A DNA stretch of 64,000 nucleotides, from the IMG/VR virus record IMGVR_UViG_3300042907_001193, positions 1 to 64,000 of that record; one strand, written 5' to 3'. Both the position numbers and the translations under genes were made by a program. The notes under the pieces were generated by a model that was not told the origin of the DNA, made no database searches, and saw only the letters and a program-made list of their open reading frames with translations. Origin of the DNA: a virus. Positions 17,396-26,202 of the stretch are shown here, piece by piece (position 1 is the first letter of the stretch; each line of letters starts with the position of its first letter).

Positions 17396-18247
17396 TCATA
17401 TTAAGCGCTGTCGCCGTGTCGGGTTACGCTGCCTTAAATCTGATTGCGAAGAATTAGCCACAAGTATCGACTTAGGCTTTGTTTCTTGCTTTTTCTGCAT
17501 CTGTGCTCGAAACTCTTCCATAATCCAATGCAAGCATAACGAATCAAAACCTGCACTATGCATTTGTTCTGGGGAAACATTGTGCTTAGCTATCAATCCA
17601 TATTGTTCCAAGATTAATGGCAATGACCATTTAATTCCGGCTACTTTTATTCCGATTACTCGTTTAAAGTAACTTTTTAAATCGTCTGACCTATAAGGTA
17701 ATACGGTTAATCGATAATTAGCACAGTTAGAATTTGAAGATTCCCATATCTGTGTAGCCTTATAAATGCCACCCACATCAAAGTAATTATCAGAAGGTAG
17801 TTCAAAACCTTTGTTTAAGAATCTATTAAAGTTACCACGAAGCAACCTTTCATCTGCGTTCTGCCCATTCTGAGCTACAAATGGAAGATTTCTGTTATTC
17901 CATGCGTCAAACAACTTGTAATAGAATTGTAAGGCTTGTAAAGGATTGATGCCTTTTTTCTTCACATAGTCCGGTAGTAGTTGCCAGCCTTCCCCTATGA
18001 TAGATCGCATGGTATTTAACTTGTAGTCTAACCAATCTTCTGTGATGGAAGGATGATCATACCAGTTAAGGACAAGACTAAGCTGATCAACAACTTTGCC
18101 ATCTTCAACTATTGTGTGACCAATCTCCATGATTAGATCAGTTTGTTCGCTACTCCCAGTAAACTCTGTGTCGAAACACAAATAGCTTTTAGGTAAAGTA
18201 TTGCCATACTTTGTAGCGAACTCTTGCCCCCATGCATCAATAATCAT
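17396..18247 (-). CDS. DEDD-family 3'-5' exonuclease (DnaQ/RNase T-like)
   Basis: 283 residues. Exo I is YLCFDTEFTG with D26 and E28, Exo II is FVAQNGQNADERLL with D132, and Exo III is HSAGFDSLCL with H230 and D235, giving the DEDDh set that holds two metal ions. It would degrade single-stranded DNA or RNA, or proofread. The C-terminal 40 residues are basic and probably disordered. The PolA-type polymerase at 26-30 kb has its own exonuclease domain, so this is a separate activity. Confidence 0.8.
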   Translation of the reverse strand: MIIDAWGQEFATKYGNTLPKSYLCFDTEFTGSSEQTDLIMEIGHTIVEDGKVVDQLSLVLNWYDHPSITEDWLDYKLNTMRSIIGEGWQLLPDYVKKKGINPLQALQFYYKLFDAWNNRNLPFVAQNGQNADERLLRGNFNRFLNKGFELPSDNYFDVGGIYKATQIWESSNSNCANYRLTVLPYRSDDLKSYFKRVIGIKVAGIKWSLPLILEQYGLIAKHNVSPEQMHSAGFDSLCLHWIMEEFRAQMQKKQETKPKSILVANSSQSDLRQRNPTRRQRLI

Positions 18248-18261
18248 TTACAATTACTTTC

Positions 18262-18771
18262 TTACTTTGATAAGGCCGAAAAGCTAGCGTATATGCGTGC
18301 TTTCCATTTAATAAACCAGCGTTGCCATCTGGACATACCAGCGTACTTACGAAAACGTTCAGCATGTTTCATTAAATCACCAATGGTCTGCATTGGACCT
18401 TCACTGGCAATCGTGGCTTCTCTTATGCCTGCATAATGTAGCCCAGCATAACATGTACCAATCATAGCTAGAACAGCTACTTGAGCTCCTGGTTTACATT
18501 GGAAGAACTTGCTCTGAGCTAAGCTTTCAAACATAGACAAAGTGGGAAAATCAACAGCATTGGCTAGATAACTGCAATAAGCTCCACAAGCTTCGCCTAA
18601 ATCGTCCATACTTACTTTTTCTCGCCGAAGTATTTCTTCCAGCTCGGGCCAACTTTGGTCTTCTAGTCTAGCTGCTACTAGCTCCATAACTTGTTGAAAA
18701 TTATGAGCAACATCTCTACTTGGGTTATAAAGTCGGCGATCTTCTGCACTCATTCTAGCTTGTAGTGTCAT
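18262..18771 (-). CDS. Hypothetical helical protein
   Basis: 169 residues, ATG at 18771 with AAAGGAAGTC and ATGA overlap with the upstream stop. Largely alpha-helical by composition; a basic, Trp-rich C-terminus (SRWQRWFIKWKARIY) could contact nucleic acid or membrane. No family recognised. Confidence 0.65.
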   Translation of the reverse strand: MTLQARMSAEDRRLYNPSRDVAHNFQQVMELVAARLEDQSWPELEEILRREKVSMDDLGEACGAYCSYLANAVDFPTLSMFESLAQSKFFQCKPGAQVAVLAMIGTCYAGLHYAGIREATIASEGPMQTIGDLMKHAERFRKYAGMSRWQRWFIKWKARIYASFSALSK

Positions 18772-19682
18772 GACTTCCTTTCAGCATCTGCACATGCGAT
18801 ACATACCCCAATATGATCCATTTCTGCAGGATTCAAAAAACTTAACTGGTTACACCTTTTACACTTACCCTTTTTATAAGTTAATAGATGCGTTGCCAAA
18901 GGACAATTATCTGTACCATAAGGGCAACGAAAACATTCGTGTGTCTCTGGAAATCCTTTCAAACACGGTGTCTGACTTCTATCTCTCGCCACAATCAGTT
19001 GACGATTGTGCGTCATTGTAGCATGACTGTGTCCAATTTCTATTACAAAAGGGTCTTGCTGCGAGCGTTTTGGGTCAAGTAATAGAAAACATTGCAACCC
19101 ATAAAATTGTTGGACATCAAAATATAAACCTTGGCTGCGTTGCTCTCCTCTACTATTTATGCGAGATCTATTAAACCCAAACCCTAACCCTTTGGCATTA
19201 CGATAAGTTGCCAGATACTGCGTCTTTTTTAAAGACCAAGTTTGCGTTAACTTCTTAGGAACTACAGTCCCTGCTAAACTTTGAAAAGTAAACGCATTTA
19301 CAAACTGTTTACCTTGCCTATGTGTGTATACATCACATATGCGTGCTGGCACCCATTCAAAACAAATTTGACGTAGCCACTGCGTAACCGGTCGCTGACA
19401 AGCTAAAGCGGGTAGATTCCCAGCCATACGCCAGCAAGTGGCTACTAATAACTGGCGAGTCAACTCTCTGCCGACTAAGCTTTTCACGCTTGCATGCACT
19501 GTAGCTTTAACAATGTTATTCGGTAAAGCAGTATGCAGCTGGGATACAAAAGATGCAAAATTAGTACCTACTAGTGTAGTACCTATAAATGGGGCTAAAG
19601 TTCCAACTAATCTATCTCTAGCCGCCAATACTCGTTTGATTGACATCTCCGGTAAAGGAGGATGTACTTCTGCAATAGTCAT
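18768..19682 (-). CDS. Hypothetical protein with C-terminal cysteine clusters
   Basis: 304 residues. The last 75 residues contain two Cys groups: CLKGFPETHECFRCPYGTDNC (21 residues with four Cys, about 229-249; given here only as a positional description of C-x9-C-x2-C-x6-C) and KCKRC...GVCIACA. These suggest zinc ribbons or an Fe-S-type site. The middle is basic with KKTQYLATYRNAKG. Function unknown; it overlaps the upstream glycosyltransferase stop by 4 bases. Confidence 0.65.
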   Translation of the reverse strand: MTIAEVHPPLPEMSIKRVLAARDRLVGTLAPFIGTTLVGTNFASFVSQLHTALPNNIVKATVHASVKSLVGRELTRQLLVATCWRMAGNLPALACQRPVTQWLRQICFEWVPARICDVYTHRQGKQFVNAFTFQSLAGTVVPKKLTQTWSLKKTQYLATYRNAKGLGFGFNRSRINSRGEQRSQGLYFDVQQFYGLQCFLLLDPKRSQQDPFVIEIGHSHATMTHNRQLIVARDRSQTPCLKGFPETHECFRCPYGTDNCPLATHLLTYKKGKCKRCNQLSFLNPAEMDHIGVCIACADAERKS

Positions 19683-20497
19683 TCAACCCCTCCATTTTCG
19701 TATCTAGTTATTTTTAAATTAAATACTTGATGTTCAAGTGATGGAGTAACATTCCCATCTTTCCAAAGAGTTTGTTCAGAGGTTTTACCTATCCCTCGTC
19801 TACCATTTCTACCCCCTACATTGATCCTAACTACTGCGTTTAATTTTATGTAACTTTTAAGACAACTATCGCAACAGCATTGTACTCCTTTGTGAAACTC
19901 ACCTACGCTGCCACCTTGCTGCCTTATCAACTCTCCTAAAATAGAATCACCACCATTGTGATATAAGTCTGCAAAAGGATAATCCCATTTAGCTAAAAAA
20001 GCAGTATCCGCAACCCACCAACCACCTGTGGCAAATAAAAAAAAGCTACGGTTATTAAATGGTTTTCCTGTAAACCAAGGTTGTTTAACAATTACTTCAT
20101 GCTGCCGGCCTTGTTGCAACATTCTATGTAAAGATCCAACTTGAGTATATTGCTGACTCATCGCTAAAGCCTTATCCCACCAATCCGTGTAAGTTGCGTC
20201 TAAAAAACTATCGTCGTCAAACCACATTGTTTTAGCTGCTAACTGTCTATCTTTAAACATCTGTCGCATCAAAGGATACTTGCCTAGGTTTTTGCCATTC
20301 TCTTCTTCATAGAGATAAACAGGACAGCTACGCATTTGTTTTGTTGCCCAGCCTTCTACATACTCCTTAGTTTCTTTGCTAACTTCATTTAAACCGATAC
20401 GAATATCTTGTATATGTGCGGTATATCTAAAAGAACTTAACAAATCCTTCGCCAGATTAAGGTAGTCTCCATACAAGAGTGCGCACACAGAAAACAT
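19679..20497 (-). CDS. GT-A glycosyltransferase-like protein
   Basis: 272 residues. FSVCALLYGDYLNLAKDLLSS opens like a nucleotide-sugar binding domain; TMWFDDDSFL supplies the DxD metal site, and GGWWVADTAFLAKWDYPF fits the acceptor side of GT-A enzymes. SD AAGGAGTTATTTT precedes ATG 20497. It is the fourth glycosyltransferase-like gene of the window, 10 kb from the other three. Confidence 0.7.
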   Translation of the reverse strand: MFSVCALLYGDYLNLAKDLLSSFRYTAHIQDIRIGLNEVSKETKEYVEGWATKQMRSCPVYLYEEENGKNLGKYPLMRQMFKDRQLAAKTMWFDDDSFLDATYTDWWDKALAMSQQYTQVGSLHRMLQQGRQHEVIVKQPWFTGKPFNNRSFFLFATGGWWVADTAFLAKWDYPFADLYHNGGDSILGELIRQQGGSVGEFHKGVQCCCDSCLKSYIKLNAVVRINVGGRNGRRGIGKTSEQTLWKDGNVTPSLEHQVFNLKITRYENGGVE

Positions 20498-20522
20498 AAA
20501 ATAACTCCTTTTGATGATAGCT

Positions 20523-20560
20523 AAAAAAAAGGCCCACAGTTGTTATTACTGTGGGCCTTT
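20523..20560 (-). terminator. Strong rho-independent terminator
   Basis: A 10-bp perfect stem GGCCCACAGT/ACTGTGGGCC (20531-20557, 7-base loop) is followed on the minus strand by eight T residues, right after the gene ending at 20575. The plus side also has a T-rich flank, so it could work both ways. Confidence 0.9.
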
Positions 20561-20574
20561 TATTTTAATTAATG

Positions 20575-21531
20575 TTAGCGGGGGGACCGTCCTCGTAATT
20601 GTTTCTTCGTTGTAATAGGAGGCTCATCAAATTCATCAATCATTTGAATCGTTTCAGGTAACTCTGGAAGTTCTTCAACTGACTTCTTAGCAGCTGAAGC
20701 CATTACATTCTTATTTAGTGGCAGTTGAGCTTGTTTAATCAAAACACTCTGGGAACGCTCAAGCACTTTGGAAAGCTTTTCCATTGTGCTTACTAATTGG
20801 TTTTTGGTTCTACCAATCCGCTCCATGGTGTTTTTGATGTTGCTCACAAACTGCTCAGACACATCTTGTGGAGGCATTTCCATAAACATACCATCAAGAG
20901 GCTCTGCCACTGCTTCCAAGTAGTTGTCAGCTAATTGGATAGTGGTGTAAATCTTCTGAAGCATCGCAACAGGGGTCTTTGGCAGCTTAGGCTTTCGACC
21001 ACCAGCCCTCTTTACTTCAGCTTCCTTATTGCCTTGCAACTCTAAGGCTAGCTCATTTGCGGATAAGCATTCCCTACGCACTTGCTTAAGCAATGCCAAC
21101 TGTCGCTTTTCAGAGCTAACCTTTTGCAATTCCTTAAAGTGATTCCACGTCAGATAGCCACCATTGGACATCTTCTCTTCAACCTGTGCTTTAACAAAAT
21201 CACGGGTAAAAGCAGCCGAGACATTACACAGATCATAAATCGTAGCTGGAGTTAAATTAGGCAAGTTCCAATACGCTGCTAACTTTCGTATCTCAATCTT
21301 TTTCTGTGCTTCATTCAAATGCTCTTGATTAAGCAAATTTAAGCATGATGTGCCAATATCATGCTGCACTAACAGTGCAACTTGAAATCCTACTTGAAGC
21401 TTTTTCCCAACTTCTAAAGCAATCGCTTGTGTCGTGGGGTCCATTTCCGAGAAAATGGCTTCTCTATCTTCCTGCTTCTTAACGTCTAACCTTGCTACCT
21501 TGTTTGGTGTCACTGATTTTGTCTTACTCAT
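20575..21531 (-). CDS. Probable DNA-binding protein with ParB-like helix-turn-helix region (inferred)
   Basis: 318 residues, ATG at 21531 with AAGGAACGAACT. Residues about 126-166 (YLTWNHFKELQKVSSEKRQL, then RRECLSANELALELQ) have the LSxxHxxxL ... LSxxEL layout of the ParB/KorB helical domain, preceded by a VSAAFTRDFV helix. The N-terminal ParB CTPase motifs are not visible. The C-terminal half is coiled and Lys-rich. First gene before a strong terminator, with a recurring palindrome 10 bases upstream of the start. Could be a partition, regulator or host-factor protein. Confidence 0.6.
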   Translation of the reverse strand: MSKTKSVTPNKVARLDVKKQEDREAIFSEMDPTTQAIALEVGKKLQVGFQVALLVQHDIGTSCLNLLNQEHLNEAQKKIEIRKLAAYWNLPNLTPATIYDLCNVSAAFTRDFVKAQVEEKMSNGGYLTWNHFKELQKVSSEKRQLALLKQVRRECLSANELALELQGNKEAEVKRAGGRKPKLPKTPVAMLQKIYTTIQLADNYLEAVAEPLDGMFMEMPPQDVSEQFVSNIKNTMERIGRTKNQLVSTMEKLSKVLERSQSVLIKQAQLPLNKNVMASAAKKSVEELPELPETIQMIDEFDEPPITTKKQLRGRSPR

Positions 21532-21541
21532 AGTTCGTTCC

Positions 21542-21559
21542 TTAAAATCTGGATTTTAA
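21542..21559. promoter_or_regulatory. TTAAAATCTGGATTTTAA palindrome, copy 4, upstream of a start
   Basis: The longest perfect-flank copy of the repeated palindrome. It overlaps the SD region of the gene starting at 21531 and lies between two genes. Confidence 0.55.
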
Positions 21560-21561
21560 AA

Positions 21562-22116
21562 TTATTCTTTCCATGCGAGAACATCTCGTACATGGTCGAT
21601 GAATCCACTGTACGGCTGTACAATTAGATTCATCTCTCTTTTTTTACCGCTTTTAAATACATGACAACTGGCTTGCAGCGGTGCGAACAATTCCCAGTCA
21701 CCATTATGAATCAACAATCCTTGTAAGAAACCCTTCCTTGGGAACACCATACCAATAGGGCGATCTGGATACTTTGCTAACAAAGGTTCCAGTTGTTCTT
21801 CGTAGCGTTCCACAAAGGGAAGCCCACGAAAAGCTTTAAACCAAAAAGGATGAATAGTTCTAGGGTCCCGATGAATTGGAGGAACATTTAATAACGGTTC
21901 CGCAAATAGGTACATCGGAAAGTTAACTACTCGATTATACGCTTCAAAAGAGTAGTAAGGTCCTAGCTCTAGAATTTCTTTTCGTTTCTTTTCTAACTTC
22001 AGTCTGCGTAAAGTCCATTCTACTCGATTGGATTCCCATTGTTTACCATGTGTATCCACATGCTCAAACTTAGCGATTTTGCTGAGCAGTGGATTTAATG
22101 GGTTTATCTTATCCAT
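21562..22116 (-). CDS. Hypothetical protein
   Basis: 184 residues, starts 3 bases after the recombinase gene's stop with GGAGTAACCC. Basic region WTLRRLKLEKKRKEI near residue 35, then aromatic beta-like segments. No domain recognised. The position right after the RecA-like gene suggests a recombination or replication accessory role. Confidence 0.65.
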   Translation of the reverse strand: MDKINPLNPLLSKIAKFEHVDTHGKQWESNRVEWTLRRLKLEKKRKEILELGPYYSFEAYNRVVNFPMYLFAEPLLNVPPIHRDPRTIHPFWFKAFRGLPFVERYEEQLEPLLAKYPDRPIGMVFPRKGFLQGLLIHNGDWELFAPLQASCHVFKSGKKREMNLIVQPYSGFIDHVRDVLAWKE

Positions 22117-22119
22117 GGG

Positions 22120-23577
22120 TTACTCCGCTGATTTTATGTGTTTAGCCACAATCTCATCATACGGCCTATCCAGCTGGTATCTGCGTTTAATATTCAACGC
22201 ATCCCGAATGCCTTCGCATACCTTAGGGTTATCTTGAATAAGTTGCCCTACTTCTTGAAAGGGCAAATATTCATCTTTACCCATACCTATAGCTCTGAAG
22301 TTTGCTAAACATTCCACATCAGCAGCTGGTGATTTACATTTAATTACTAATTCACGATCCGTCAACCTTACCTTATGAATTCCATCCATCTCATTCAGCA
22401 AGGTACATAGGGCCCAATTCCAGTCCCACAAGAACATGTCACGAGGGTGACCTGTCTCGGGTTCATCTTCGATCCACCAGAGAAACCTAGTTTTAAGAAC
22501 ACGACCTGTAGGACCAAATGAGTTTTTAGCACAATGGATTTTAATGCCTAACCCTTCAAACTGTGCGTTTTTAAACTTAGATTTCCACACCGAATTTCGA
22601 AGCTCAAAGCTTTCATGAAAGTTAAAGCTTTGCCCACCCAGCGTGTATTGATGGGCATTACCTCGGTCATCTGTCTTTTCCTTGAGATGATTAACAATCA
22701 AAAGAGTGAAAGGCCAGTTCTCAAACTGTTTTTTGATGCCAGTCAAATAGTGCGTGTTCTTCAATGCATTGATTGGATGAGTTCGATTCGCATTACCTTC
22801 CTTAATAATCTTCTCTTGAATCTCTTCTGAGGTTGCCCCCGCAAGAGAATCGATACAAAAGCAACATGGGATGGTTTTGCCTGGGCCAGGCTCAGTAGCC
22901 GTACCTACCAGCATTTGCTGCACTTCTCTTAGATAATGCGTGAGGATCTGCTGCATCTGCTCTACAGAGTTTGCTCGGTTAGACAAAATCGGAATAGCAT
23001 CTCGTTCTACCCGCATGATGTCGCATGCAAAATCTGCATCAAATTTATCCTCGGTATCGATATGTACCGCTAAACCTCGTTGCTCGTAGAACCAGCGAAA
23101 GAACTCATAAGCCAACGCAGACTTACAGCTACCCCAGCTACCTGCAAGCATCATCACACTTGACAATGGGAACACATCATTAGCAATCAAGTATTCAAAT
23201 GCCAGTGAAGGAGTAGGAATACCAATTGCAAGTTGTCCTAACTCTTCTCGTGAACCGAACACTCGATCTGCCCCAAACTTATCTCGAGCAGTTGAGAACA
23301 ATGTGTTCATCATCTCATTACGGCTTTCCCCGCTCTTCTCTCTAGACCAGCGTGCTCGTAAAGTGTCTTTACCTTTATTAGTTAACTTAACCCCACCCGA
23401 CAAACCTATAATCTTTTTCTTAGATTCAAGTATGTGAGCCATCTTGTGAGGGGGAGGAGCAACGACTTTGGCTTCAGTTGGTTTTTCTTTAGGTTTAGGT
23501 TTAGGTTTAACTTTTGAGTGCTCTGCAACTGGCGGATTTAAAACTGAATCTAGCAAGTCATCTGTCTCATCTGACAT
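22120..23577 (-). CDS. RecA/UvsX-like recombinase
   Basis: 485 residues from ATG 23577 (SD GAGGAGTGGTT). A disordered Lys/Pro-rich N-terminus (about 1-55) precedes a RecA-fold core. Walker A is GSWGSCKS at 146-153 (Cys before the Lys is unusual), AVHIDTEDKFD follows, and the Walker B strand is CFCIDSLAGA at about 239-248, then LLIVNHLKEK as the following strand. It would form filaments on ssDNA for strand exchange and repair. Larger than E. coli RecA, with extensions at both ends. Sits upstream of the replication genes. Confidence 0.8.
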   Translation of the reverse strand: MSDETDDLLDSVLNPPVAEHSKVKPKPKPKEKPTEAKVVAPPPHKMAHILESKKKIIGLSGGVKLTNKGKDTLRARWSREKSGESRNEMMNTLFSTARDKFGADRVFGSREELGQLAIGIPTPSLAFEYLIANDVFPLSSVMMLAGSWGSCKSALAYEFFRWFYEQRGLAVHIDTEDKFDADFACDIMRVERDAIPILSNRANSVEQMQQILTHYLREVQQMLVGTATEPGPGKTIPCCFCIDSLAGATSEEIQEKIIKEGNANRTHPINALKNTHYLTGIKKQFENWPFTLLIVNHLKEKTDDRGNAHQYTLGGQSFNFHESFELRNSVWKSKFKNAQFEGLGIKIHCAKNSFGPTGRVLKTRFLWWIEDEPETGHPRDMFLWDWNWALCTLLNEMDGIHKVRLTDRELVIKCKSPAADVECLANFRAIGMGKDEYLPFQEVGQLIQDNPKVCEGIRDALNIKRRYQLDRPYDEIVAKHIKSAE

Positions 23578-23603
23578 AACCACTCCTCAGATTAAATTAC
23601 ATA

Positions 23604-23639
23604 GAAAATAAGAGTGAGGCTGATAACCCCACTCTTATT
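23604..23639 (-). terminator. Terminator-type hairpin
   Basis: A 10-bp stem AATAAGAGTG/CACTCTTATT (23607-23639) is followed on the minus strand by TTTTC, after the gene ending at 23660 and before the recombinase start. Confidence 0.75.
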
Positions 23640-23659
23640 GAAATTAACAGTAGTGCCAA

Positions 23660-25510
23660 TTAACGTGGACGCTTTTTCTTAACAGGAGAAGGAGCGGGTG
23701 CTTCTTCTTTTGCTGGAATAGGCGCAACTCGTTTACGGCTTCGAGCCAGTCCTTTCGCTTTGGCCAAGCTGTTGTTCAGCTGGTCATTTAGCGTTTCGCT
23801 GGCTTCTTCGTCTTCATCGAAGTCTTTGGACTTGCTGTTTTCTTCGTCTTCGTCAACGAAGTCGTCATCGTCTTCGCTGTCTTCGTCTTCGCCGTCTTCT
23901 TCGGGGTCAGCTTCTTCGCTGTCGTCGTCTTCTTCAAGCTCGTCTTCGTCGAATTCTTCGTCACCGAAGTCTTCTTCTTTGGACTTACTTTTGCTGACTT
24001 TCGCATTCCCGTTAGATCCGTTGTCAAACTCATCATCAGACTCCTCGTCATCCAACTTATCCTCGTCGAGTTCTTCATCAAACTCATCTACGAGTTCTAC
24101 TGCGGACTTTTTGCCACTGGATGGTTTAGCAAGGTTAGGGCTGTTGGTAACGCCCGCCTTGGCTGCAACCACCTTTGGTTTAGCCACAGGATTAACCTTT
24201 GGATAAACCGGCAATTCCTCCTCACTATCCTCCTCGACCGCAGCAGCAACCCCCGAGGTCACTACACGGTTGTTTAGGATGGCAGCTACCGCATCGTAAT
24301 TTAAATACTCTGGGTGGCTCATCCAACCAAACTCAAGGAGTCGGGGTATTTGTCGAAATGCTTTCGCAATCAACACGCACCTTTCTTCAATCGTTGGCTC
24401 ATGCAGCAGATAAGAATCAGCAGGGTCACCTGCATTTTCTTTCCACAAGAACACATTCTTACTAAGAATGTGATCCACTTGCTCACTGTTCAAGTCTGGA
24501 GTCAAAACTCCAGTAGGACCTGAATACTTCGTGGACACTGCTGCTTCGTATTCCACAGCCATCTTGCTGGTTGCACCACCTGCAAATGTACTGTGCTTTT
24601 CTATTACTGTTTGAGTAGGGTTATAAATCGTAAAGAATAACCCACCTTTAACAGTTCCTGTTTTAGCATCAAAGATGCCAGTAGGATCACCATACTTAAA
24701 TGGAAGGGAAGGATTTGCTAGTTCATCCCCTGTCCAGTCTTGTTTTTCAATACAGCAAAGCTTCAGTAGGTTTCTACCGGCAGACACAGACAAGGGGAGC
24801 ACAACCAGTGGATCATTCTCGCCTTCGCCTAATGGTATCCCATTTCTTGGGATATCTTTTGACACTTCCTTGCCTTGTTGCTTGTACGAGATGTGTTCTC
24901 GTAAAAGGTCAAGCGAATCACCATTCTCGTACACAGAAGCAATTACAAAGTACTTCTGAGTGAAAGCCCCAAGTGCTGGCATTTTAGCACTCATTAAGCC
25001 ATTCCAACGAGGATCGTAAACACCACCATAGCCAAAGTCTTTACCTTCAAATGCCTTCTTTACTGTCATGTAAAGCTTTACATATGGCTCGTTCCAGAAA
25101 GTTACACCTTCGTAAACAGAACTCTTATTTCTCGCAATGATGTAACTGCATTGTTGAAACTCTCCATTACCACCGAAGTGTGGAGTGTCTCTTTTAATAC
25201 CAGCATACTGGATAGTGTAAGCAGGTTCTGATATAGACATACCACCAAGTCCCGCCATATCAATGGCAGATAGCCTACCATTCAACAGCTTGTTACTTGG
25301 ATCTTCTGGATCCAACATAGGCCACACACGCAACACTGTTTTGCCACCGGTGTAGCAGCGCAAATTCTCAAGTCTCACACTGGTAAGACTTGGATTGATG
25401 CACACATTACCCATAGGAACTCCCCTACGAGTTGTGTCTTCCTTGGCAGGATCCATCTGCCTATTTAAGGAAGCTAAGGTGCGGGGAACTAACGATCTTT
25501 GCTTACGCAT
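23660..25510 (-). CDS. Candidate single-stranded DNA-binding protein with long acidic tail
   Basis: 616 residues, ATG at 25510 with GAAAGGTTTTACAA, overlapping the end of the dTMP kinase gene. Residues 1-430 form a beta-rich globular part without an enzymatic motif I can name. Residues about 470-580 are dominated by Asp, Glu and Ser, and the protein ends with a Lys/Arg/Pro-rich tail. Replication SSBs end in acidic tails that recruit partners; its position between recombinase and polymerase fits an SSB, but the tail is far longer than usual and is capped by a basic end. Function inferred from context. Confidence 0.6.
   Translation of the reverse strand: MRKQRSLVPRTLASLNRQMDPAKEDTTRRGVPMGNVCINPSLTSVRLENLRCYTGGKTVLRVWPMLDPEDPSNKLLNGRLSAIDMAGLGGMSISEPAYTIQYAGIKRDTPHFGGNGEFQQCSYIIARNKSSVYEGVTFWNEPYVKLYMTVKKAFEGKDFGYGGVYDPRWNGLMSAKMPALGAFTQKYFVIASVYENGDSLDLLREHISYKQQGKEVSKDIPRNGIPLGEGENDPLVVLPLSVSAGRNLLKLCCIEKQDWTGDELANPSLPFKYGDPTGIFDAKTGTVKGGLFFTIYNPTQTVIEKHSTFAGGATSKMAVEYEAAVSTKYSGPTGVLTPDLNSEQVDHILSKNVFLWKENAGDPADSYLLHEPTIEERCVLIAKAFRQIPRLLEFGWMSHPEYLNYDAVAAILNNRVVTSGVAAAVEEDSEEELPVYPKVNPVAKPKVVAAKAGVTNSPNLAKPSSGKKSAVELVDEFDEELDEDKLDDEESDDEFDNGSNGNAKVSKSKSKEEDFGDEEFDEDELEEDDDSEEADPEEDGEDEDSEDDDDFVDEDEENSKSKDFDEDEEASETLNDQLNNSLAKAKGLARSRKRVAPIPAKEEAPAPSPVKKKRPR
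23790..24085. repeat. Low-complexity tract coding the Asp/Glu-rich tail
   Basis: GTCTTC/GTCATC-type codon repeats encode the acidic tail; open frames on the other strand and in another frame here (Ser-rich, Thr/Lys-rich) are by-products of the repeat. Confidence 0.7.
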
Positions 25511-26186
25511 TTGTAAAACCTTTCAAAAGGGAAACAACACGGGTGTGTATCTCATTGCCAATTACCGCAATTGACAAAAGTTGAGAACCACCCATACAGT
25601 CAACTATCTCAAACCTAGTCTTCGGATGATAATCCATTAAATCCGATGTGTAGAAAGATCTAACTTTCTCTAGATACACTTCATCTTCTTCGTGAAGATC
25701 TTTCGGTTTAGCAGTGTAACCACGGACATTTTTTTGTGCAATGTTTTTAATTGCAAAAGATGTGGGAACATCCAAAAAAAACATTACATCTGGAACTGGC
25801 ATCTGCCATAAGCCATATTCCAATTTAACAAAATGCTTGATTAGTTCATCTCGTTCTCCTTCCTCCGTTTTCATTGCGGAATAACACAATGCTGAAGGTA
25901 TGTAACGATCTGCAATAACCACATCGTTGTTTTTAATTAACGATTCTAGGTATGATTTAGATTCGTAGCGGTCAATGGAAAATAAAGTGCTGTGTAGGTA
26001 AGGATGTGTGTTTTTTCCAAAATCACCATTCAGATACCGACCTACTAACTTTCCATAAAGAGTATCTGTGTACCTAGGAAAACTAATCGTTTCAACAGTC
26101 AAGCCTACTTCCTGCAAGCTTGACTGCAATGCCTTGGTTACAGAACCCTTGCCCGATCCATCAATGCCTTCGATTACGACAAACAT
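25503..26186 (-). CDS. tmk: Thymidylate (dTMP) kinase
   Basis: 227 residues. P-loop EGIDGSGKGS (residues 6-15), the DR[YH] motif in VVIADRYIPSALCYS and FFLDVPTSFAIKN are those of dTMP kinase, which makes dTDP from dTMP for DNA synthesis. The LID region KNVRGYTAKPKDLHE is charged. Length is normal for the family. It overlaps the next gene and lies directly after the DNA polymerase. Confidence 0.9.
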   Translation of the reverse strand: MFVVIEGIDGSGKGSVTKALQSSLQEVGLTVETISFPRYTDTLYGKLVGRYLNGDFGKNTHPYLHSTLFSIDRYESKSYLESLIKNNDVVIADRYIPSALCYSAMKTEEGERDELIKHFVKLEYGLWQMPVPDVMFFLDVPTSFAIKNIAQKNVRGYTAKPKDLHEEDEVYLEKVRSFYTSDLMDYHPKTRFEIVDCMGGSQLLSIAVIGNEIHTRVVSLLKGFTNA

Positions 26187-26202
26187 TACAATACTCTTTT
26201 AT

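Noticed and set aside
23760-24206. Ser-rich 148-codon plus-strand frame
   Set aside because: It is antisense to the GAN-codon repeat of the acidic tail and lacks an SD.
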